From: Bacteroidales bacterium UBA4353
GTDB taxonomy: Bacteria > Bacteroidota > Bacteroidia > Bacteroidales > Paludibacteraceae
DNA length: 7,484 bases
Direction: 5' to 3'
NCBI GenBank assembly: GCA_002394025.1
Contig: DGSV01000102.1
Coordinates: 1-7,484, forward strand
Shown here: piece by piece, positions 1 to 5,383 of the stretch
Layout of the letters: each line of letters opens with the position of its first letter
Position numbering within the stretch: position 1 is the stretch's first letter
Notes under the pieces: model-generated
Told to the model about the DNA's origin: nothing
Database searches by the model: none
The model's input: the letters and a program-made list of their open reading frames with translations, nothing else
Translations under genes and position numbers: made by a program

Positions 1-1342
1 CCATGGTCTTCATGATATGGAGCTCAAAGATAATGCGTTCTTTCAACTCATCGTTCAGTTCTTCGCCATAGCGCTCTTTGGCGCCTTGCCATGTGAGTTT
101 GTTGAGATAATCGGCTTCGAGTTTTATGCGGTAGAGTTTGTCATAGCCACCAAGCACTTTGATTTTCTTTTGTGCCGCCTCCTCGCTCATCACAACGTTG
201 CCGTGCTCGTCACGCGTAAACTCATCGAAGAGGTCCTGTTCGGTAAATTTCTGCTTGTAGAGTTCTACAGTGCCGAAATCAGCAGGGATATCAAACATGG
301 GCATGATAGGCTGGGAGTCAATGTCATAAATCTCCACTTTGTTGACAATTTCCTGCGTGTTGCTGATGGCTTCCGGTATGTCGCTGAATATCTGTGCCAT
401 CATTTCCGGTTTTTTGAGCCATTCCTCGCGAGTATAGTGCATGCGGTTGGCATCTGTGAGTTTATTACCGGTATTAAGGCAGATGAGTATGTCGTGTGCA
501 GTGGCGTCATCTTTGCGAACAAAGTGTACGTCGTTGCTTGCGATGATTTTTGTGCCAGTCTGGCGAGCCAAGTCTATCAACACGGGATTGACTTCCTGCT
601 GACGCTGAAATACTTCTTTGTCACCCTGAGGGTCTGTGGTTTGATGACGTTGCAGCTCTATGTAGTAGTCGTCACCGAATATCTTTTTGTACCATCTTAT
701 CGTCGCTTCCGCTTCGTTGATTTTACCTGCCATGATGAGTTGTGGCAGTTCGCCGCCGAGGCATGCGGAACAAACAATGAGTCCTTCGTGGTACTGCTCA
801 AGAAGCTGGCGGTCAATACGCGGGCGGAAATAATAGCCATCAATGTATGACGCCGATACTATTTTGCATAGGTTATGATAGCCTATGTTATTCTTTGCTA
901 AAATAATGAGGTGATAGCCGCTTTTGTCAACTATGTCTTGTTTGCCGCTGCGTGGGTTGAAGGCTTTGAAGTCCTTGTCCTTGTCGAAACGCGTCCGTCG
1001 GGCGCAATAAGCCTCCACGCCGACAATGGGCTTGAAGGGAACATAGGCATCAGCTTGGGCTTTGAGTTCGTCAAGTTTCTGTCGTAGCTCATCAAGTTTG
1101 CTGCTCTCTTGGCATTTGGCTATCTGTTCTTCACACTCCTTTACGGCTTTTTTTGCTTTGCCGTTAATTTTCTTAACATAGTCAAGGAAATCCTTAGCAC
1201 CGAACATATTGCCATGATCAGTGATGGCTATGGCGTTCATTCCCATACTAATGGCGGTATTCACCAAGTCAGGAATTTTTGACATACCATCAAGCACGGA
1301 ATATTGTGTATGTACGTGGAGGTGTGTGAAGTTTATGGGCAT
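1..1342 (-). CDS. dnaE: DNA polymerase III subunit alpha, N-terminal part (cut by window edge)
   Basis: This is the catalytic subunit of the replicative DNA polymerase, which extends DNA in the cytoplasmic replisome. I translated the reverse strand from the ATG at 1342; it stays open to base 2, giving 447 residues with no stop, so the gene runs off the left edge. The family is usually near 1,100-1,250 residues, so roughly a third is present, mainly the PHP domain and the start of the polymerase core. PHP motifs are visible: HLHVHT at residues 7-12, D18, TDHGNM at 41-46, GVEAY at 108-112, GYH at 142-144, CSACLGGELP at 191-200 and NDVHF at 270-274. The metal-binding His, Asp, Glu and Cys residues thus seem largely kept. 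Residues about 55-100 form a Lys/Glu-rich, probably coiled-coil insert inside the PHP domain, which I recall from other Bacteroidota DnaE proteins. The start lies 3 bases after the pheS stop, suggesting co-transcription and translational coupling. No Shine-Dalgarno sequence is seen. Confidence 0.96.
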   Translation of the reverse strand, partial: MPINFTHLHVHTQYSVLDGMSKIPDLVNTAISMGMNAIAITDHGNMFGAKDFLDYVKKINGKAKKAVKECEEQIAKCQESSKLDELRQKLDELKAQADAYVPFKPIVGVEAYCARRTRFDKDKDFKAFNPRSGKQDIVDKSGYHLIILAKNNIGYHNLCKIVSASYIDGYYFRPRIDRQLLEQYHEGLIVCSACLGGELPQLIMAGKINEAEATIRWYKKIFGDDYYIELQRHQTTDPQGDKEVFQRQQEVNPVLIDLARQTGTKIIASNDVHFVRKDDATAHDILICLNTGNKLTDANRMHYTREEWLKKPEMMAQIFSDIPEAISNTQEIVNKVEIYDIDSQPIMPMFDIPADFGTVELYKQKFTEQDLFDEFTRDEHGNVVMSEEAAQKKIKVLGGYDKLYRIKLEADYLNKLTWQGAKERYGEELNDELKERIIFELHIMKTM

Positions 1343-1345
1343 GAT

Positions 1346-2386
1346 TTAGCAGCTTTGGAATTGTTGTAGGAATCGTATGTCGTTTTCTGAAAATAGTCGC
1401 AGGTCTTTAACTCTATATTTGAGATTTGTTATACGTTCCACTCCCATTCCAAAGGCATAACCTGTATATTCTTTACTATCGATGCCACAAGCCTCAAGTA
1501 CATTTGGATCCACCATACCGCATCCGAGAATTTCCACCCATCCCGAACCTTTACAGAATGCGCAACCTTCGCCTCGACAGATGTTACAGGAGATATCCAT
1601 CTCGGCACTGGGCTCCGTGAACGGGAAATAGCTTGGGCGGAGGCGTATCTTGGTGTCATCGCCGAACATTTCTTTGGCGAAATACATGAGTGCCTGTTTG
1701 AGGTCCGCGAAAGATACGTTTTTGTCCACGTATAGTCCTTCTACCTGATGGAAGAAGCAGTGCGCGCGTGCCGAAATGGCTTCGTTGCGATATACTCGTC
1801 CGGGACATAGTACACGAATAGGTGGTTTTTGGCTCGTCATGACGCGTGTCTGCACACTACTGGTATGGGTGCGCAGGAGCACGTCTTTGGTGACGTCATC
1901 ATGGTCTTTCTCAATAAAAAATGTGTCCTGCATATCGCGTGCGGGGTGCTCCGGGGCGAAGTTGAGAGAACTAAATACGTGCCAGTCATCCTCGACTTCA
2001 GGGCCTTCAGCAACCGTGAAACCTATGTGCGAGAAGATGTCAATAATCTCGTTACGGACAATCATCAGCGGATGTCTCGTTCCCAAAGCAATGGGCTCAG
2101 GGGTGCGAGTGAGGTCCTCTTTATCAGCTTGGCGTTGCACTCCGGCAAAGGTGTCTCGTAGATGGTTAATACGCTCCTGTGTGTTGTTCTTCAACTGGTT
2201 AAGGAGCTGACCAAGCTCGCGCTTTTCATCATTGCTGACGGTCTTGAACTCATTGAAGAGGTTCGTGATTTCACCTTTCTTGCTCAAGAAACGAATGCGA
2301 AGAGCTTCCACTTCTTCGGCGTTATTAGCTGTAAGCGCCTCAATCTGATTGCGAAGCGCCTCAATATGTTCTCTTAATGTACTCAT
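1346..2386 (-). CDS. pheS: Phenylalanine--tRNA ligase alpha subunit
   Basis: PheS is the catalytic subunit of the alpha2-beta2 enzyme that charges tRNA-Phe with phenylalanine in the cytoplasm. The 346 residues match the usual bacterial length (about 330-350). Residues 1-90 are a charged helical arm (tRNA-binding coiled coil). The class II synthetase core follows, with HPL at 105-107, an EGPEVE segment at 127-132, THTS at 173-176, the motif 2 region FHQVEGLYVD at 212-221, SYFPFTEPSAEMD at 252-264 and motif 3 GMGVERI at 313-319. The Ala in GYAFGMG (A311) sits in the Phe-binding pocket. A four-cysteine cluster, C267-x2-C270-x4-C275-x2-C278, lies in a short insert resembling a zinc knuckle; this form of PheS is known from several phyla. 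The start is set by the promoter at 2411-2440, which leaves a leader of about 20 bases. pheT is not adjacent, so the beta subunit must be encoded elsewhere. dnaE follows after 3 bases. Confidence 0.98.
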   Translation of the reverse strand: MSTLREHIEALRNQIEALTANNAEEVEALRIRFLSKKGEITNLFNEFKTVSNDEKRELGQLLNQLKNNTQERINHLRDTFAGVQRQADKEDLTRTPEPIALGTRHPLMIVRNEIIDIFSHIGFTVAEGPEVEDDWHVFSSLNFAPEHPARDMQDTFFIEKDHDDVTKDVLLRTHTSSVQTRVMTSQKPPIRVLCPGRVYRNEAISARAHCFFHQVEGLYVDKNVSFADLKQALMYFAKEMFGDDTKIRLRPSYFPFTEPSAEMDISCNICRGEGCAFCKGSGWVEILGCGMVDPNVLEACGIDSKEYTGYAFGMGVERITNLKYRVKDLRLFSENDIRFLQQFQSC

Positions 2387-2410
2387 GTATATTGTGGATT
2401 ATTATATATG

Positions 2411-2440
2411 CAAAATTACGATTTATTATTGACATTTCAA
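2411..2440 (-). promoter_or_regulatory. Promoter for pheS-dnaE (Bacteroidota type)
   Basis: Reading the minus strand, TTG lies at 2440-2438 and TAATTTTG at 2418-2411, a full match to the TAnnTTTG -7 element of the Bacteroidota housekeeping sigma factor, with a 19-base spacer. Transcription would begin near 2405, leaving about 20 bases before the pheS ATG at 2386. The leader is too short for an attenuator or a riboswitch. The assignment is by motif only. Confidence 0.75.
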
Positions 2441-2457
2441 AAAAAATTGTACCTTTG
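2429..2457 (+). promoter_or_regulatory. Promoter for serB (Bacteroidota type)
   Basis: TTG at 2429-2431 and TACCTTTG at 2450-2457 match the Bacteroidota -33 and -7 elements, with an 18-base spacer. The predicted transcription start is about 2461-2464. This puts the in-frame ATGs at 2377 and 2461 upstream of, or at, the message start and supports the ATG at 2482 as the serB start. The element overlaps the oppositely directed pheS promoter by 12 bases, with the two -33 elements crossed over. Confidence 0.75.
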
Positions 2458-2481
2458 CTGATGAAACAAAAATCTAACACT

Positions 2482-3699
2482 ATGGAAATAATTCTCTTGA
2501 ATATCTTTGGTCAGGACCGCCCGGGTGTAACGACCGCAGTAACGACAATTCTCGGTAAGTATGACGTAACGATTCTTGATATAGCACAAGCTAATCTACA
2601 GCATCAACTTTCGCTTGGTATCATGTTTAGTATCAGCGAGGAAAGTAGTAGTGGCGATATGCTAAAAGAAGTGCTTTTCAAGTGCACTGAACTCCAGATG
2701 CAGGTGCGTTTTACACCCGTTAGTGAGGCTGACTATTCGGCTTGGGTGTCTCGTCAGGGTAAGAGTCGTTATGTCGTTACTCTGCTAGGGCATCGTATTA
2801 TGGCACGGCAAGTAGGACTTGTTACTGAAGCTCTGGCAGAGCGGGGGCTTAATATCGATAGCATAAAACGTCTCACCGGGCGTCCGTCGCTTAATATCAC
2901 TGATGAAAATCAGGCGCGTTCCTGTATAGAACTTTCTGTGCGCGGTGAACTGAAGGACAAAAATGCTCTATCGGCGAAATTCATGGAAATATCATCAGAA
3001 GAGGGTGTTGATATATCGTTCCAGAAAGACGATATGTATCGCCGTAATCGCCGCCTGATATGCCTTGATATGGACTCGACATTGACAAAATCTGAATGCA
3101 TAGACGAATTGGCAGAGCGTGCCGGAGTAGGGGATAAGGTCAAAGAAATAACCCTGAGCGCTATGCGTGGAGAGATAGATTTCAAGGAAAGTTTCACACG
3201 TCGTGTGGCATTGCTTAAAGGACTTGACGCTTCTGTGCTCGATGAGGTTGCTGCCAACACTCCTTTGCAGGATGGTGCTGAAAGGCTACTGACGGTGCTC
3301 AAACGTTGTGGCTTCAAGATTGCAGTGCTCTCGGGTGGTTTTACATTTGCGGGTAAGCCTATCAAAGAAAGGTTTGGTATAGACTATTTGTATGCCAATA
3401 ATCTGGAAGTCGTTGACGGCAAACTCACGGGACGTTACATCGGTGACATCGTTGATGGCAAACGCAAAGCAGAGTTGTTAGGTTTAATAGCGCAAATGGA
3501 ACATATCGAGTTAGAGCAGGTTATAGCAGTAGGTGACGGCGCTAACGACTTGCCTATGCTTGGACTCGCGGGACTAGGCATCGCATTTCATGCCAAACCT
3601 AAAGTCAAGGCCAATGCCCGTCAGGCGATTTCCACGACAGGCTTGGATAGCATCCTCTATTTTCTCGGCTTCCGCGACGTCCACCTTGCGGCAATGTGA
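2482..3699 (+). CDS. serB: Phosphoserine phosphatase with two N-terminal ACT domains
   Basis: SerB removes phosphate from O-phosphoserine, the last step of the phosphorylated serine pathway, in the cytoplasm. From the ATG at 2482 the protein has 405 residues. An ACT domain opens the protein (about 1-75, starting IILLNIFGQDRPGV), and a second ACT-like domain spans about 96-180 (YVVTLLGHRIMARQVG). The HAD phosphatase domain runs from about 190 to 400: motif I DMDST at 196-200 (D196 nucleophile, D198 acid/base), motif II SGG at 284-286, the conserved Lys region at 327-329, and motif IV GDGANDLPML at 351-360 (D352 and D356 bind magnesium). All catalytic motifs are intact. ACT domains commonly bind amino acids, so feedback by serine is plausible but inferred. 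The open frame extends upstream to 2377, but the promoter at 2429-2457 and the loss of homology before MEIILLNIFG favour 2482. The gene is divergent from pheS and ends 18 bases before a hairpin. Confidence 0.96.
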   Translation: MEIILLNIFGQDRPGVTTAVTTILGKYDVTILDIAQANLQHQLSLGIMFSISEESSSGDMLKEVLFKCTELQMQVRFTPVSEADYSAWVSRQGKSRYVVTLLGHRIMARQVGLVTEALAERGLNIDSIKRLTGRPSLNITDENQARSCIELSVRGELKDKNALSAKFMEISSEEGVDISFQKDDMYRRNRRLICLDMDSTLTKSECIDELAERAGVGDKVKEITLSAMRGEIDFKESFTRRVALLKGLDASVLDEVAANTPLQDGAERLLTVLKRCGFKIAVLSGGFTFAGKPIKERFGIDYLYANNLEVVDGKLTGRYIGDIVDGKRKAELLGLIAQMEHIELEQVIAVGDGANDLPMLGLAGLGIAFHAKPKVKANARQAISTTGLDSILYFLGFRDVHLAAM

Positions 3700-3717
3700 T
3701 AACGAGAGAATTGCATT

Positions 3718-3765
3718 ACAAAACAATCATCCATTAGAATCGCGTCTAATGGATGATTGTTTTGT
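3718..3765. terminator. Perfect 21-bp hairpin, probable bidirectional terminator
   Basis: The arms 3718-3738 and 3745-3765 are perfect reverse complements over 21 bases and flank the 6-base loop ATCGCG. The hairpin lies between two convergent genes, 18 bases after the serB stop and 15 bases before the stop of the CapA-like gene. The outer stem is A-rich on the left and T-rich on the right, so either strand yields a T-rich 3' arm (TTGTTTTGT), but neither side has a long pure U run. A shared terminator is the simplest reading. Confidence 0.8.
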
Positions 3766-3780
3766 TGTATGTCTTTGATA

Positions 3781-4824
3781 TTATTTATATGTTATGTGTC
3801 CGATTGAGTCTATTTTCGCTTGACTGTTGGGAACATCGACTTCGCTGAGTGATTTCATCTGTTTTGCCACAGCGTTCGCGTTGTCAGTTCTTGGTCCCGC
3901 GCCGCGAATTTGTATGAATGAGTGTATGTCACCATTGATAAATCGTCCTGTATTGTCAATTTTGATACTAACAACCGGAGCATAACCTGATATTCCCGTA
4001 AGATTGACACCATAGGGCGTGCAAAAATTACCGAGGCTGTAAGCTATAAATCGATTTTGATATACTTCGATGCATCTGACGATATGCGGTCCATGACCAT
4101 ATACTACGTCTGCTCCATTGTCAATGCAGAAATGCGCGAACTGGCGTAGGCTGCCGCGGTCTTCTCCAAGAAAAGTTTCTTTGCCTTGTGGTAGATGGCT
4201 ATAGTCTTTTCCCTCGGCACCACCATGGAACGAGACGATGACGATATCGCTCATACTTTTGAGGGTGTCGAGTATTTGTTTGACTTTCTGCAGGTCGTTG
4301 TGCTTGAGTGTGTAGCTGTTATGTCCGAAAGCGCAAATGCCGAATCGTATTCCACGACGTTCCACAACAGCCCATTCGCGCCGCCCTGCAATGCCTGAAT
4401 AAGCGATGCCTTGTCCATCAAGACTTTTTTCTGTTGATGCTATGCCTTCTGCTCCAAAGTCGTTGGCGTGATTGTTTGCCATACTGAGGTAGTCGTATCC
4501 TGCTTCGGCGAGTCGGGGCGCAAAGGTGGTCGGGGTGCGGAAGGCGTAGCTGTATTTGCCTGCTTTTTTTGTTGATTTTCCGGCATTGCATAGTGTTCCT
4601 TCAAGGTTTCCGAAAGTGAGGTCTGCGTTTAGCAGATATGGCTTAACGTCTTTGTAGAGGTGTTTGCCGGTGTCGGCCGGCAGCGCGATTTCGGGATATG
4701 TGGTGCCCATCATGATGTCGCCGGTTAGGGCTATAGTGATGGTGTCAGAGCCTATGGCATAGTTGTTTATCATCAACAAAAGCATCATGATTATGATGCT
4801 TAATGTTTTTGCCGTGTAGTTCAT
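3781..4824 (-). CDS. Secreted CapA-family (PGA_cap) metallophosphatase-like protein
   Basis: The 347 residues form one CapA/PGA_cap domain, a calcineurin-like metallophosphatase fold. The founding member, CapA, works in poly-gamma-glutamate capsule synthesis or anchoring, but most homologues have no known substrate. Residues 1-25 look like a signal peptide, with Lys6, a hydrophobic stretch about 8-19, and likely cleavage near AIGS (23-26), so the protein should act outside the cytoplasm. Motifs run in the expected order: TGDIMMG at 34-40, NLEG at 73-76, ANNHANDFG at 116-124, SFHGG at 198-202, GHGPH at 243-247 and SLGNF at 263-267. The putative metal ligands are all present. No capB or capC homologue is visible, so poly-gamma-glutamate synthesis is not supported. 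The gene follows the unknown membrane protein by 17 bases and is last in the apparent operon. Family assignment is strong; the biological role is open. Confidence 0.9.
   Translation of the reverse strand: MNYTAKTLSIIIMMLLLMINNYAIGSDTITIALTGDIMMGTTYPEIALPADTGKHLYKDVKPYLLNADLTFGNLEGTLCNAGKSTKKAGKYSYAFRTPTTFAPRLAEAGYDYLSMANNHANDFGAEGIASTEKSLDGQGIAYSGIAGRREWAVVERRGIRFGICAFGHNSYTLKHNDLQKVKQILDTLKSMSDIVIVSFHGGAEGKDYSHLPQGKETFLGEDRGSLRQFAHFCIDNGADVVYGHGPHIVRCIEVYQNRFIAYSLGNFCTPYGVNLTGISGYAPVVSIKIDNTGRFINGDIHSFIQIRGAGPRTDNANAVAKQMKSLSEVDVPNSQAKIDSIGHITYK
4780..4801. repeat. 9-bp inverted repeat inside the signal-peptide codons of the CapA-like gene
   Basis: AAGCATCAT (4780-4788) and ATGATGCTT (4793-4801) are perfect complements around the 4-base loop GATT. 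On the message this falls at about codons 8-15 of the CapA-like gene, close enough to the start to form a small hairpin that could affect early translation. It may simply result from repeated Ile and Met codons; no function is shown. Confidence 0.35.
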
Positions 4825-4841
4825 GATAATGATTTTGTATG

Positions 4842-5366
4842 CTATTTGTTAACGATGATATCGATGATTTCTTCCTTGTATTGATATGGCATGAGCGTTA
4901 GTGTGCATGTGTCTCCGATAAGCATCGGTGTGCCTTTGACTGACACTCCGATGTCGTTAGGGTCTGTTTCCTCAACGGGGATGTTTGATGAAAACACCGG
5001 CGCGATATAATTTCCTATGAGTTTGTTTTTTACGCATTCTTTTCCGTTGATCAGTACGTCGTCGCGGTCATAATATTCAGTGATAGAATATGTGTGATAT
5101 TTTTCATCTTCGATATTTTTGAAATCGAATTCAACCCCAGTGAAAATTCCTTGCGCGTTGCTTAATATTTTAGCGTCTTTGAAAACGCATAGCGCAGTAA
5201 ACGGTTCGCCGATAGGCTGTTGTTCCTTATAGGACAAGTAGCATCCGAAAAGTATGATTGCTAACATCACGCTAGAGATTACCGCAGCGATGATGAGGCG
5301 TTTTTTCTTGGTGGTGTTTTTGGCTATTTCACGTCCGATACTTGAGCCGATGAGTCCTTCGTTCAT
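4842..5366 (-). CDS. Hypothetical single-pass membrane protein
   Basis: I do not recognise this 174-residue protein. The N-terminal tail (1-23) ends in the basic run KKKR at 20-23. One hydrophobic segment follows (about 24-45). The positive-inside rule then puts the remaining 129 residues in the periplasm. That part has alternating hydrophobic and polar residues suggesting beta strands, an acidic, Tyr-rich stretch (about 86-103), and cysteines at 60, 111 and 154 that could form a disulfide. C42, in LFGC at the end of the hydrophobic segment, resembles a poor lipobox, but Phe at -2 and the long N-tail argue against lipoprotein processing. The gene starts 17 bases after the ABC exporter stop and ends 17 bases before the CapA-like start, so it is probably co-expressed with both. 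Coding is supported by the clean frame, the membrane topology and the tight spacing, not by homology. No function is assigned. Confidence 0.8.
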   Translation of the reverse strand: MNEGLIGSSIGREIAKNTTKKKRLIIAAVISSVMLAIILFGCYLSYKEQQPIGEPFTALCVFKDAKILSNAQGIFTGVEFDFKNIEDEKYHTYSITEYYDRDDVLINGKECVKNKLIGNYIAPVFSSNIPVEETDPNDIGVSVKGTPMLIGDTCTLTLMPYQYKEEIIDIIVNK

Positions 5367-5383
5367 GATGTGTAGAGTGTTGA

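Noticed and set aside
17..850. A 277-codon open frame on the plus strand opposite dnaE
   Set aside because: The minus strand encodes an unmistakable DnaE throughout this stretch. The plus-strand translation has no recognisable motif, and its openness follows from dnaE codon use.
1776..2210. Two open frames of 144 and 110 codons on the plus strand opposite pheS
   Set aside because: They overlap each other in different frames and lie wholly inside the well-conserved pheS gene. No promoter or motif supports them.
2387..2410. A leader-peptide attenuator upstream of pheS, as in enterobacteria
   Set aside because: The predicted leader is only about 20 bases and holds no Phe-rich frame or hairpin.
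2377..2481. A longer serB start at 2377 or 2461
   Set aside because: The extra residues read through the AT-rich promoter region, and the predicted transcription start at about 2462 lies after the first ATG and at the second. Family homology begins at the ATG at 2482.
2910..3365. A 151-codon open frame on the minus strand opposite serB
   Set aside because: It is antisense to the second ACT domain and the HAD motifs of serB, and its Ser/Arg-rich translation is typical of a shadow frame.
3781..4824. A poly-gamma-glutamate capsule operon
   Set aside because: Only a CapA-type domain is present, with no CapB ligase or CapC homologue nearby. CapA-like proteins are common outside capsule loci.
5230..5300. 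Lipoprotein signal in the unknown membrane protein (LFGC ending at Cys42)
   Set aside because: Phe at -2 and a 23-residue tail before the hydrophobic segment do not fit a lipobox well. A plain membrane anchor is simpler, though lipidation is not excluded.
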